34,852 nucleotides of DNA from Granulosicoccus sp. (GTDB taxonomy: Bacteria; Pseudomonadota; Gammaproteobacteria; Granulosicoccales; Granulosicoccaceae), in assembly GCA_023301725.1 (NCBI GenBank), contig JALZUD010000085.1, positions 1-34,852 of the forward strand. The letters run 5' to 3'. The stretch's first letter is position 1; each line of letters begins with the position of its first letter. This document shows positions 1 to 8,226 of this stretch, one piece after another. Both the position numbers and the translations under genes were made by a program. The notes under the pieces were generated by a model. That model did not search any database, was not told the DNA's origin, and worked only from the letters and a program-made list of their open reading frames with translations.

Positions 1-578
1 GCTTCTGCCTCAGCTTGAGCTTCTGCCTCAGCTTGCGCTTCTGCCTCAGCTTGAGCTTCTGCCTCAGCTTGCGCTTCTGCCTCAGCTTGAGCTTCTGCCT
101 CAGCTTGAGCTTCTGCCTCAGCCTGTGCTTCTGCCTCAGCTTGTGCTTCTGCCTCTGCTTGCGCTTCTGCCTCAGCTTGTGCCTCTGCCTCAGCCTGTGC
201 GTCTGTCTCAGCCTGCGCGTCTGCCGCAGCTTGTGCGTCTGCCGCAGCTTGTGCGTCTGCCGCAGCTTGTGCGTCTGCCGCAGCTTGTGCGTCTGCCGCA
301 GCTTGTGCGTCTGCCGCAGCTTGTGCGTCTGCCTCAGCGTCAGCTGATCCAGTCTCAGTCTCAGTCACCGGGTCATTCTGTCCGCCAGGTGCCGCCGCTT
401 CACCTGCGTCAGGACCCGTGGTGTCCTCATCCGTTGAGGGGATTCCCACCTCCGTTTCTTCATCGGCAGACGCGCCAGCGTTCGACTCCAAAACTGTAGC
501 GCCGTCTGAGCCGCACGCAGACAAAGCGAGCAGAATAGAGGCGACCGTAGAGTTCCAGCACAATTTTTTGAAAGTCAT
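1..578 (-). CDS. Lipoprotein with Ala/Glu/Gln hexapeptide repeats (3' end outside window)
   Basis: The frame is open from the ATG at 578-576 to the left edge, so the C-terminus is missing. The N-terminus is a lipoprotein signal peptide: Lys4-Lys5, a hydrophobic core, and the lipobox LSAC with Cys22 as the predicted lipidation site. Next comes an acidic, Gly/Thr/Pro-rich linker of about 55 residues, then from roughly residue 80 a low-complexity tract. That tract starts as A-D-A-Q-A-A units (six identical 18-bp units at 223-330) and turns into E-A-E-A-Q-A units towards the edge. No catalytic domain is visible in this part. The 230-bp gap to folD separates the divergent genes and must hold both promoters. 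The alanine-rich acidic tract could form a long helix or a periplasmic spacer. Function unknown; the long plus-strand frames opposite it are repeat artefacts. Confidence 0.75.
   Translation of the reverse strand, partial: MTFKKLCWNSTVASILLALSACGSDGATVLESNAGASADEETEVGIPSTDEDTTGPDAGEAAAPGGQNDPVTETETGSADAEADAQAAADAQAAADAQAAADAQAAADAQAAADAQAAADAQAETDAQAEAEAQAEAEAQAEAEAQAEAEAQAEAEAQAEAEAQAEAEAQAEAEAQAEAEAQAEAEAQAEAE
3..340. repeat. 18-bp coding tandem repeat in the edge lipoprotein
   Basis: The unit is 18 bp and codes for six residues. On the plus strand the unit gccgcagcttgtgcgtct occurs six times without change at 223-330. From 3 to about 220 diverged units of the same length follow, mostly ttctgcctcagcttgagc or its variants. 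Being a multiple of three, gain or loss of units keeps the frame. The array continues beyond the left edge, so the total copy number cannot be given. Confidence 0.9.
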
Positions 579-808
579 AACACGTCCGATTTCAAGAATT
601 CGACAGCTACAAGAATACATCAGGTAACTCAACGGCGTATTAACCCATAGGTTGCACGCAAGTTTGTGCATGCCTGCGTCAATATTACATTTCTTTACAA
701 CAAGCACTTTGTCGAGCTTTGCCCTAGACTCTGGCGTTATAAGATCGGGCATGCGGCATCGGCTGCAGACGAAAAATTCGCTCAGAATGAAGTAAAAAGG
801 TATCTCTA

Positions 809-1675
809 ATGGCATCGGTAATCGACGGTAAAGCAGCAGCACTCAAACTTCGTGAAGAACTCACGGTCACTGTTAGCGCGCTGAAAGCGGACCATAATCT
901 GGTTCCCGGGCTCGCTGTGGTTCTAGTGGGGGAGGATCCTGCCAGCCAGGTGTATGTCAGAAATAAAGCAAAACAGACCGCTGAAGTGGGCATGCAGTCG
1001 TTCGAACACCGTTTGTCAGCGGATACGGCGGAATCTGATCTGCTCGCGCTAATCGATACACTCAATGCTGATCCGCAAGTGCATGGCATTCTGGTTCAAT
1101 TGCCTCTGCCAGGGCATATTAACGAAAGCAAGGTTATTAACGCTGTGAGCCACGAAAAAGACGTAGATGGCTTTCATCTTACTAACGTTGGCAGACTGAA
1201 CACCGATGGAGAGGGTGTGGTGCCTTGCACGCCTTTGGGCTGCTTGATGATGCTCAAAGCTACGCTTGGTGATCTCAGCGGTCTGAACGCTGTGATCGTG
1301 GGTCGCTCAAATATCGTCGGTAAGCCTATGGCGGCGTTGCTTCTACAAGCAAATTGCACAGTCACTATCGCTCATTCGAGAACTCGCAACCTTGAAGCGT
1401 TGTGTCAAACAGCAGATATTCTGGTGGCGGCGGTTGGGCGTCCCAAGATGGTGCCAGGTAGTTGGATAAAGCCGGGTGCTACTGTTATAGACGTGGGCAT
1501 AAACCGCATTGAGCTTGACGGTAAAACCAGACTGGTGGGTGATGTGGACTACGACAGCGCAGAACCTGTAGCTGGCGCTATTACCCCCGTTCCGGGAGGG
1601 GTAGGCCCAATGACAATCGCTTGTTTGTTGAGTAATACGGTTCAACAGGCGAAGCGACAACACGGTATTGGCTAG
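809..1675 (+). CDS. folD: FolD: methylenetetrahydrofolate dehydrogenase / cyclohydrolase
   Basis: Cytoplasmic bifunctional enzyme of one-carbon metabolism: it oxidises 5,10-methylene-THF to methenyl-THF with NADP+ and hydrolyses this to 10-formyl-THF, feeding purine and formyl-Met-tRNA synthesis. All family landmarks are present: the catalytic Tyr49 and Lys53 in YVRNK, VQLPLP near residue 96, Asp120 in KDVDGF, the dinucleotide fold [24 protein letters not shown], and the C-terminal signature [14 protein letters not shown]. Length (288 aa) is normal for the family. The ATG at 809 is preceded by an AAAAAGG ribosome-binding site at 794-800. It is apparently monocistronic, divergent from the lipoprotein at 1-578 and convergent with the gene at 1748-2290. 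Confidence 0.97.
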   Translation: MASVIDGKAAALKLREELTVTVSALKADHNLVPGLAVVLVGEDPASQVYVRNKAKQTAEVGMQSFEHRLSADTAESDLLALIDTLNADPQVHGILVQLPLPGHINESKVINAVSHEKDVDGFHLTNVGRLNTDGEGVVPCTPLGCLMMLKATLGDLSGLNAVIVGRSNIVGKPMAALLLQANCTVTIAHSRTRNLEALCQTADILVAAVGRPKMVPGSWIKPGATVIDVGINRIELDGKTRLVGDVDYDSAEPVAGAITPVPGGVGPMTIACLLSNTVQQAKRQHGIG

Positions 1676-1747
1676 CGAACCAGGGCTCTCTCGGCTTGGA
1701 CGAAGATCACTAAAGACTCGATCTTCATCAACAGATAATGCCGACCG

Positions 1748-2290
1748 TTAGATACGGGTTCCACTGCGTGCGCTCTCGCCCAGAGGAACCACGGCTTCTG
1801 TCATCCACATGTCCTTGTAGGTGCCACTTTGCTGCTTGCCAAGTTGAAATGCATAACCGACCTCAGCGCCGGACGAGGTGAGCAGCCATACCGCCTGTAC
1901 AGCCGTGTCGCCGGTGACTTCTAAAGGGTCGTACCGAGCGCCATCATGGTTGAGCATGTCAGGAAAGCCACGTTTTATCATTTGTGTAAATCGCGCTAAG
2001 GGGCCGGTATTAACGCGATTTTTGGGGGATGCAAATTCAAACACAGTGGCAATACCTTCGTCATTAGCCTCATTATTGCTTTGTAGCGAATCAACCACAA
2101 TTTCCACAACGTCCTGCGGTTGGAACCTTACGTCGGGCACCACTCTTTCGCTCTGAGCTTTTGCTAATGGAGCTATGAGCAAACAACTGGCTAGAAGCAG
2201 TAGAGTTGTCATAGCGCCCCAATGTGCCAATAAGAAATTGTCTGTAATCGTAGGGGACGAAGGCTTTGCAAGTCCTTGACGGGGTTTCAT
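1748..2290 (-). CDS. Small exported protein, DUF4864-like
   Basis: A 180-aa protein with a long N-terminal region and a hydrophobic segment (TTLLLLASCLLIAPLAKA, about residues 28-45) that reads as a signal peptide ending at AKA-Q, so the mature protein should be periplasmic. The mature part has a FEFASPKNR motif, then FTQMIKRGFPDML and a WLLTSSGAEVGYAFQL segment. That order resembles DUF4864 proteins, which have FAFASP followed by MV-x-RGYP; I matched this from memory of the family pattern. The start at 2290 has AGGAG about 10 bases upstream; an internal ATG at 2212 would put the signal peptide right at the N-terminus but has only a weak ribosome-binding site. Convergent with folD. Biochemical role unknown. 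Confidence 0.65.
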   Translation of the reverse strand: MKPRQGLAKPSSPTITDNFLLAHWGAMTTLLLLASCLLIAPLAKAQSERVVPDVRFQPQDVVEIVVDSLQSNNEANDEGIATVFEFASPKNRVNTGPLARFTQMIKRGFPDMLNHDGARYDPLEVTGDTAVQAVWLLTSSGAEVGYAFQLGKQQSGTYKDMWMTEAVVPLGESARSGTRI

Positions 2291-2491
2291 GCTGGGTAAG
2301 CTCCTGTTTTTTTGTTTACACGGGCACTGTATTTTCTATTGGTGGGGAGAACAGTAGCAGTTTCACACATGTGCTTAAACAGCTCTCTCTAAGCTGCTTA
2401 CGTGTCAGTTACGTAAGTCAGACCGCTGGCGGTGAAAAAGGGGATAGCATATTGGGCTTGCAACAACTCAACTGAGGTGCACGTTATTTTC

Positions 2492-4906
2492 ATGGATGCA
2501 AAACTACTAGCGCTGCCTGTGTTCGTGAGTGCATTGCTTGTGATTCCTCATACAGATGTGATGGCACAGCCCGCAACGGCGACGTTGTCCGAGTCCTTGA
2601 GCGAATCGTTATTTCCAGAGCAATCTTCAGAGCAATCTCAACAGGCACCTCAACAGCTACCTCAAGGATTGGCTGAACCGTTACCGCGGATTCCATCACC
2701 TCATATACACAGCCGAACAAAGCCGCACTTGCAGCAAATGATGGACGTGGACGATGCGCGGCATTTGCTTATGCGAACAGGCTTTGGAGCCGAACCTGTA
2801 GCAGCTATGCACCTAATTGGAAAAAGCCGGCAACAAGGCGTTGATCTTATTGTTCAAGGCCTTTCCACGGAACCTGCAATTGCTCCCCCTGAGTGGGTGA
2901 ATCGGCCATTGCCTGCGTACCACGCTCGACCCGATATGAGTCTTGAGGATCGAAGTGCGTTTAACACCAAGCGGGCCGAGGAGCTAGAGCAGCTGCGCCA
3001 CTGGTGGATCTCGAATATGTTGCAAAGTGCCTCTCCACAAACGGAACGCTTGGTGCTTTTCTGGCACGATCTGTTTGCCACCAATTTTTTCCAGATTGGT
3101 CAAATGTCTTTAGCGATGGCGCGGCAGAATCAAACGTTCAGACAGCTAGGTTCAGGATCCTGGACTGAACTCGTGAAGGCAATGATTCGCGACCCAGCGT
3201 TGTTGCGATTTCTCAATGCGGGGTCTAACCACAAAGCATCACCCAACGAGAATTTAGCGCGCGAACTTATGGAGCTGTTTGTGTTGGGCGAAGGTCACTA
3301 CGATGAGGCCACGGTCAAGCAAGCTGCACGTGCGCTTACAGGTCACAATGTTTCTCTATTTCATAATCTGGCTTTTCAGCTGAATACGAGGGCACAAGAC
3401 AGAAATGAAAAAGAGTTGTTTGGTCAAAAAGGTCGTTTTGATGGCGACGCGTTAGTTGACATCCTGCTTGCACAAGAACAGGCGCCGCGCTTTTTAGCAG
3501 CACGCTTCTGGTACGCCTTTGTTGCCGACTATCCACCCGCTGAAGGCTGGCTTAACGAGCAGGCAGGGCAATTCAGACAATCGAAACTAAACATCAAAAA
3601 GTTATATCGCAATGTGTTGCAAAGTGAGGAATTCTGGCATGACGATCAACGGGGTGCCATCGTGAAATCACCCATCGATATCGTCATTGGCACCGCAAGA
3701 ACAATGAACTATCCCATCAAGCATTGGCAACAAATGCCACGCTGGCAATCACTGGCTGGAATGGTTCTTTTTGCACCGCCTAACGTGTCTGGCTGGAACG
3801 AAGGTGCAGCATTCATTACGCCCGGGCGTCTGCTTAATCGTTCTCGAGTGCTTAGGCAGTTGACTCGTTCCCCCGATGTATCTGCCAGCAGTGTAGGGCA
3901 GCAAAGCGCCGAAGCGAGCATGATGGAGCCCGACATGATGCAAAGCGAAACACCACCAGGTGGGGTGTCGCAAAATGAGACTATGCAAAGCAAAACACCA
4001 CCAAGTGAGGTGTCGCAAAATGAGATTATGCAAAGCAAAACACCACTAGGCGAGATGTCGCAGAATGAGATTATGCAAAGCGACGCGCAAAAGCCCGTGT
4101 TGCATTCGCCGCTTGCAACACAAAATACTGATTCTGAAACAATGACAGCCTCAGCGCTGCATGTGCAAGGAGCCAGTAAGTTTCAGCCAAATAAAACTCT
4201 CAGAATGGACCTTGTGCTGGACAACGTCACAACATCAAGCAACGATTTTAAGCACGTGCGTTTTGTGCTGGAAAAAAAGCCAAACAGCGCAATCGAGTTG
4301 CATCTTAGCTCGATGACCTGTTGGCCGGATTGTATCAACCCTTGGCCTGAGTGCGCCTGGACGGATCCAAATTTTGCGCCTACGAAAAAAATAACACTTC
4401 CTTGGATAGCCTCAGATCATGAGCTATGGAACGATGATCACCCACATCAATGTCAATTCAGCTCGTTGAGCGATACTGAAAAGGGCTTGATATCCACGCT
4501 CTGGGCCTCGGTGCCAATGCTGATAGAGCAGGCAAGTAATACCGTCAAAGTAAAGCATCAGAGCGAGCGATTTTTACCCACAATTAACGCCTTCAAGAGC
4601 GAGTTCCAACAGGCCAATGTTGAAATCAACAATACACCTTACTTTCAACACGCCTCACAGTTAAACGTTGATGTATCTTTCGCACCCGTGGAGCCTGCGC
4701 TTGAACCATTGACACCGCCTGCAGCTCAGCTAGGTGGTTTTGAAGAACTTTTAGCAACCTTTGAACAAAGCGACATGCACCTGCATCAGCTATTAATGCC
4801 AGCTCTACCGGTAGAAGGACTCCCAGAACTTAACGTAGCTAAAACGCGGCCAGCACGTGACTACTTGAATGCGATGCTTGAGCATCCACTGTTCCAGCTT
4901 AAATAA
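2492..4906 (+). CDS. DUF1800 family exported protein with repeat insert
   Basis: The chosen ATG at 2492 starts a clear Sec signal peptide (MDAKLLALPVFVSALLVIPH, cut after DVMA). An in-frame GTG at 2432 would add 20 residues that spoil the signal and has no better ribosome-binding site. The DUF1800 core follows a Ser/Gln/Pro-rich linker: HLLMRTGFGA, ERLVLFWHDLFATNF, NENLARELMELFVLGEGHY, KQAARALTG, and PPNVSGWNEGAAFITPGR. The N-E-N-L-A-R-E motif is the family hallmark. After the core come a 45-bp tandem repeat (3938-4082) and a region of about 270 residues with four close cysteines (TCWPDC...PWPEC) that I do not recognise. At about 804 aa it is longer than most relatives. The DUF1501 gene follows after 69 bp, the usual partner. 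Molecular function of the family is not established. Confidence 0.85.
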   Translation: MDAKLLALPVFVSALLVIPHTDVMAQPATATLSESLSESLFPEQSSEQSQQAPQQLPQGLAEPLPRIPSPHIHSRTKPHLQQMMDVDDARHLLMRTGFGAEPVAAMHLIGKSRQQGVDLIVQGLSTEPAIAPPEWVNRPLPAYHARPDMSLEDRSAFNTKRAEELEQLRHWWISNMLQSASPQTERLVLFWHDLFATNFFQIGQMSLAMARQNQTFRQLGSGSWTELVKAMIRDPALLRFLNAGSNHKASPNENLARELMELFVLGEGHYDEATVKQAARALTGHNVSLFHNLAFQLNTRAQDRNEKELFGQKGRFDGDALVDILLAQEQAPRFLAARFWYAFVADYPPAEGWLNEQAGQFRQSKLNIKKLYRNVLQSEEFWHDDQRGAIVKSPIDIVIGTARTMNYPIKHWQQMPRWQSLAGMVLFAPPNVSGWNEGAAFITPGRLLNRSRVLRQLTRSPDVSASSVGQQSAEASMMEPDMMQSETPPGGVSQNETMQSKTPPSEVSQNEIMQSKTPLGEMSQNEIMQSDAQKPVLHSPLATQNTDSETMTASALHVQGASKFQPNKTLRMDLVLDNVTTSSNDFKHVRFVLEKKPNSAIELHLSSMTCWPDCINPWPECAWTDPNFAPTKKITLPWIASDHELWNDDHPHQCQFSSLSDTEKGLISTLWASVPMLIEQASNTVKVKHQSERFLPTINAFKSEFQQANVEINNTPYFQHASQLNVDVSFAPVEPALEPLTPPAAQLGGFEELLATFEQSDMHLHQLLMPALPVEGLPELNVAKTRPARDYLNAMLEHPLFQLK
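3938..4082 (+). repeat. 45-bp coding tandem repeat in the DUF1800 gene
   Basis: Three full 45-bp units (3938-3982, 3983-4027, 4028-4072) and a 10-bp start of a fourth. Each encodes 15 residues of the type MQSxTPPxxVSQNEx, with a few substitutions per copy. The unit is a multiple of three, so copy-number change preserves the frame. It lies just after the conserved DUF1800 core. Confidence 0.92.
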
Positions 4907-4975
4907 GGCGATGTATCATTCATTAATCCTGATTTGCGCTATTCATGAGACGAATGCAATGGAGATAAAATACCG

Positions 4976-6169
4976 ATGCTAAACCGGCGCCGTTTTTTAC
5001 AATCCGCCCTTTTGAGCGCGGGCATTCCCCTGGTGGGTTTGAACAAGCAGTTATTTGCGGGCGAGTCTTCGTTCAACAAACGACGCCTCGTGCTGGTCGA
5101 GTTATCGGGTGCAAACGATGGCCTGAACACGCTGGTACCTTTTGGTAATGACCACTATCACACGCTTCGCCCTAATCTTGGCCTTGCTAAAGAGCAGGTC
5201 ATTACACTTAACGACCAACTCGGTTTACACACATCACTCTCACCTCTCATGCCACTGTGGGAGCGCGGCGAACTTGCTTGGGTACAAGGTCTTGGTTATC
5301 CCAAAGCCAATCGAAGTCACTTTAAATCGATCGCGTTGTGGGAGACCGCAGGCGATGGACAACATGCGCGCAATCCGCATGGCTGGATGACACACGCGAT
5401 TGAACATCAGCTCGCCCGATCGGTCAGTGATCCGCACGGTATCAGCCTAAACGACGACATGTCAGTGTTCGCCAGTGATACTGGCCGCTGGTTATCGGCT
5501 AAATCCACCAAAGACTTTTTGCAAAAACCGCCACAAATCCATGCCTCTGGTAGTCACACGAACGCCACATTGGACTTGCTGCAACAACAACTGAAAACTC
5601 TCGATAGCACCATGGCGGCATTGGCAGTGAAACTCGATCCCGAACGCTTCGCCACTCAAATTCCGCGCTTTAAAGGCGGCGATGTTGGTGAGCAGCTGAG
5701 GCAAGTCGCACTGATGATTCGAGCAGGTCTCGATACGCCGGTGTACCGAGTGCAGCTGGCAGGGTTCGACACTCATCAGAATCAGCAGGTGCGACACAAA
5801 CGCTTGCTGGATAAACTCAGCCTGTCGCTGAGCAGTTTCGCTAATGCTCTGCGAGAACTTGGCGAATGGGACAACACGCTAGTGATGACTTATTCAGAAT
5901 TTGGCAGGCGCGCCAGTGAAAACAGGTCTCAAGGGACTGATCACGTCACCGCTGCCCCTCACATGGTGCTGGGGGGAGCTGTGGCTGGAGGTTTGTATGG
6001 AAAGCATCCCGATCTGGCCCAACTAGAGGCCGGCGATCCGATGTTCACCATGGATTACCGTGCTCTGTATCACCATCTTCTCGTCGCTGGTTTAGGTGCC
6101 GATCGGCAAGGAAGTGAGCTGGGTAAATTTGCTGACAACAGACTCTCAGCGCTAGTGCGCAACTCTTGA
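4976..6169 (+). CDS. DUF1501 family protein, Tat-exported
   Basis: A 397-aa protein starting with a twin-arginine signal (MLNRRRFLQSALLSAGIPLV), which implies export in folded form. The conserved DUF1501 segments are LVELSGANDGLNTLVPFGND near the N-terminus, an RSHFKSIALWETA segment, YRVQLAGFDTHQNQ, VMTYSEFGRRASENRSQGTDH and LGGAVAGGLYGKHP. The family is related by fold to alkaline phosphatase/sulfatase-like enzymes, and the Asp, His and Ser residues in these motifs are its likely active-site positions. GGAG at 4961-4964 serves as ribosome-binding site. It follows the DUF1800 gene by 69 bp and is probably cotranscribed; this pairing recurs in many bacteria. Substrate unknown. Confidence 0.88.
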   Translation: MLNRRRFLQSALLSAGIPLVGLNKQLFAGESSFNKRRLVLVELSGANDGLNTLVPFGNDHYHTLRPNLGLAKEQVITLNDQLGLHTSLSPLMPLWERGELAWVQGLGYPKANRSHFKSIALWETAGDGQHARNPHGWMTHAIEHQLARSVSDPHGISLNDDMSVFASDTGRWLSAKSTKDFLQKPPQIHASGSHTNATLDLLQQQLKTLDSTMAALAVKLDPERFATQIPRFKGGDVGEQLRQVALMIRAGLDTPVYRVQLAGFDTHQNQQVRHKRLLDKLSLSLSSFANALRELGEWDNTLVMTYSEFGRRASENRSQGTDHVTAAPHMVLGGAVAGGLYGKHPDLAQLEAGDPMFTMDYRALYHHLLVAGLGADRQGSELGKFADNRLSALVRNS

Positions 6170-6208
6170 AACCGACCAAGCAAAAGTGGGGCAGCTGCCG
6201 GTGTCTGG

Positions 6209-6246
6209 CATCACCTGCTCAGGGCTGGTGGTGGGTGTACTTTTTT
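6209..6246 (+). terminator. Possible rho-independent terminator after the DUF1501 gene
   Basis: CATCACC (6209-6215) can pair with GGTGGTG (6227-6233) over seven base pairs with one G-U, with an 11-nt loop. Six T residues (6241-6246) follow after a 7-nt gap, longer than in a typical terminator. The position, 40 bp past the DUF1501 stop, fits. Confidence 0.4.
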
Positions 6247-6369
6247 CTCAAACTTGGTATCGTGATTTTCCATTGTTTCGATGTATAAATGTGTCATCAC
6301 CGTCTTCTTGTCGTTTACTTGACGCGAGCGGTTCATTACACTTAACGACAAACCCACGAGGCCGAGCCA

Positions 6370-7164
6370 TTGAGTTCCACCGAACACGAGTTGCATCGAT
6401 CAACCGCAGAAGCCCTGGTGGTAAAAGACGTGCACAAAAATTTCGGTAAGAATGAGGTTCTGCGCGGCGTATCGCTATCGGCTCACGAGGGTGATGTGCT
6501 CTCTATTATCGGGGCCAGCGGCTCTGGCAAAAGCACGCTACTTCGTTGCGTCAACTTATTAGAGCAGCCCGATAGCGGTCAAATCAGCATCAACGGCGAA
6601 GCCATCCACTTTACCCAGCGCCGCGGCAAAATGGTGCCTGCAGATATGAAGCAGGTTGAACGCTTACGAGGCCGTTTAGGCATGGTGTTTCAGAGCTTCA
6701 ATCTCTGGTCTCACATGAGCGTCATGCAAAATGTCACCGAGGTGCCTGTACAAGTATTGGGTGTGAGCAAGGCCGAGGCGCGCGAACGCGCTGAGCACTA
6801 CCTGCAACGTGTTGGTCTGTGGGAAAAACGCGATCAATACCCAGCTTATCTTTCCGGGGGGCAGCAGCAACGCTGTGCTATTGCCAGAGCGCTTGCCATA
6901 GAGCCACGCGTTATGTTGTTCGATGAACCTACCTCCGCTCTCGACCCGGAGTTGGTGGGCGAGGTGCTTAAGGTCATACAAACGCTAGCGAACGAGGGAC
7001 GAACCATGATTCTGGTGACTCACGAAATGAAATTTGCCAGAGACGTTTCCACGCAGGTAATATTTCTGCATGAGGGCCGCGTAGAGGAACATGGCACGCC
7101 TAAAAAGGTATTTTATGACCCCGTTAGCGATCGCTGTCGAGCGTTTGTGTCATCTATCCATTGA
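6370..7164 (+). CDS. Polar amino acid ABC transporter ATP-binding protein (HisP/OccP type)
   Basis: The cytoplasmic ATPase of an importer for polar amino acids. Walker A is GASGSGKST (residues 48-56), the Q-loop Gln is in VFQSFNLW, the signature LSGGQQQR begins at residue 161, Walker B is VMLFDE (181-186), and the switch His218 lies in LVTHEM. The QRRG...VERLRGRLGMVFQ segment and the 264-aa length match the histidine/arginine/octopine class rather than the glutamine class. The start is a TTG at 6370 with GAGG at 6358-6361; no ATG fits before the nucleotide-binding fold. It heads a four-gene set: binding protein (7332), then two permeases (8227, 8949). The 167-bp gap before the binding protein may hold an extra promoter. 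Confidence 0.92.
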   Translation: MSSTEHELHRSTAEALVVKDVHKNFGKNEVLRGVSLSAHEGDVLSIIGASGSGKSTLLRCVNLLEQPDSGQISINGEAIHFTQRRGKMVPADMKQVERLRGRLGMVFQSFNLWSHMSVMQNVTEVPVQVLGVSKAEARERAEHYLQRVGLWEKRDQYPAYLSGGQQQRCAIARALAIEPRVMLFDEPTSALDPELVGEVLKVIQTLANEGRTMILVTHEMKFARDVSTQVIFLHEGRVEEHGTPKKVFYDPVSDRCRAFVSSIH

Positions 7165-7189
7165 AGCCTTGGGACTAAGCTTTTGTATG

Positions 7190-7223
7190 GTCGTAAGTTG
7201 TCCGTAATGTTGCCGTAATGTTG
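7190..7223 (+). repeat. Tandem 11-bp direct repeats upstream of the binding-protein gene
   Basis: CCGTAATGTTG occurs twice head-to-tail at 7202-7212 and 7213-7223, preceded by a looser copy (tcgtaagttgt) at 7191-7201. They lie in the gap between the ATPase and binding-protein genes, about 110 bp before the ATG at 7332. An 11-bp spacing is close to one DNA helical turn, which would suit a regulator binding one face. Confidence 0.6.
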
Positions 7224-7331
7224 TATCGCCAGATACCTGCAGCGTGGGTCTAGCAAAACTAGCATCGCTAAAGAAGCTTGTTTGAATGTCAGAAAAGTCA
7301 TCAATAAAAATATAATTATCAGGAGAAGACA

Positions 7332-8099
7332 ATGAAAAAACTACTTACTACTTTATCCCTGTCAGCCATGGCGCTGATAGCTACACCGAGCATGGCCGAG
7401 CTTCGTCTCGGGCTCGACTCTGCGCCTTACCCTCCGTTCTACGAAGCTGACACCAATGGTAACTTTGTGGGTTGGGAAACAGAAATTGGTGACGCCTTGT
7501 GTGCTGCCATGAACGAAGACTGCGTATGGGTTGGTGTTGCCTGGGATGGCATGATTCCAGCTCTTCTGGCAAAGAAAATTGATGCCATCGTGGGTTCAAT
7601 GTCAATTACTGAAGAACGTCTGAAAACCATTAATTTTTCGGATAAGTACTACAACACGCCGGCAGCCATTATTGGCTCAAAATCGATGGACATCGATGGC
7701 TCGCCTGAAAGTGTTGAGGGCAAAATCATTGGCGTGCAAGTATCTACCACTCACCAGAATTATGTAGAAGCCAACTACGAAGATGCCGCTGATAGTGTGA
7801 AGACCTATCAGGATTTTAATGAGCATAACCAGGACTTGCTGGCTGGGCGTGTTGATATGGTGGTCGCTGATGCACTGGCCATGTCAGATTTTTTAAATAG
7901 CCCGGAAGGTCAGATTTTTGAAATCAAGGCTAACCTCACAGACGACGCCATCTTTGGACCAGGTGTGGGTGCGGGCATCCGCAAGGACGACACGGAGCTT
8001 GTGGAAAAATTTAACGCGGCTATCAAGCAGATTCGTGAAGATGGTACTTACGATGAAATTTCTGCCAAGTACTTCGACTTCAATATCTACGGCGATTAA
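7332..8099 (+). CDS. Periplasmic polar amino acid binding protein (LAO/His/octopine type)
   Basis: Extracytoplasmic family 3 solute-binding protein, 255 aa. The signal peptide is cut after PSMA (residue 22). The mature protein begins LRLGLDSAPYPPFYEAD and continues with GWETEIGDALC...DCVWVGVAWDGMIPALLAKKIDAIVGSMSITEERLKTINFS, the typical lobe I sequence. The two close cysteines match the disulphide of lysine/arginine/ornithine- and histidine-binding proteins, and the SMSIT.ER segment supplies ligand-binding residues including the Arg that holds the substrate carboxylate. This suggests a basic or opine-like amino acid, though the exact ligand cannot be read. AGGAG at 7321-7325 gives a strong ribosome-binding site. 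Confidence 0.93.
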   Translation: MKKLLTTLSLSAMALIATPSMAELRLGLDSAPYPPFYEADTNGNFVGWETEIGDALCAAMNEDCVWVGVAWDGMIPALLAKKIDAIVGSMSITEERLKTINFSDKYYNTPAAIIGSKSMDIDGSPESVEGKIIGVQVSTTHQNYVEANYEDAADSVKTYQDFNEHNQDLLAGRVDMVVADALAMSDFLNSPEGQIFEIKANLTDDAIFGPGVGAGIRKDDTELVEKFNAAIKQIREDGTYDEISAKYFDFNIYGD

Positions 8100-8226
8100 A
8101 ATGCCGGATACCGCAACAGCCGTGTGTATTTGATTGGTGCTTTCATGAACGTTTGCAACGACTTTTTAATTGTGTGGCGCAAAGCCAAGGGTGTGCAAAT
8201 GTTCAGTGCAAGGCTGTGTCTGGCTA

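Noticed and set aside
15..499. Long plus-strand open frames with Cys/Leu/Ser- or Pro/Gln/Leu-rich repeats
   Set aside because: They are the reverse reading of the 18-bp repeat of the minus-strand lipoprotein, whose frame has a proper signal peptide and lipobox.
1702..1726. Terminator after folD
   Set aside because: A 7-bp stem GAAGATC/GATCTTC with an 11-nt loop exists, but it is AT-balanced and has no T-run, so it was not listed.
7282..7316. TATAAT at 7311 as -10 box of the binding-protein gene
   Set aside because: Transcription would then start within the ribosome-binding site, and no -35 lies at the right distance.
8101..8226. c-di-GMP riboswitch suggested by a GCGCAAAGCC string
   Set aside because: Only this short string fits; the rest of the conserved core and pairing partners are absent.
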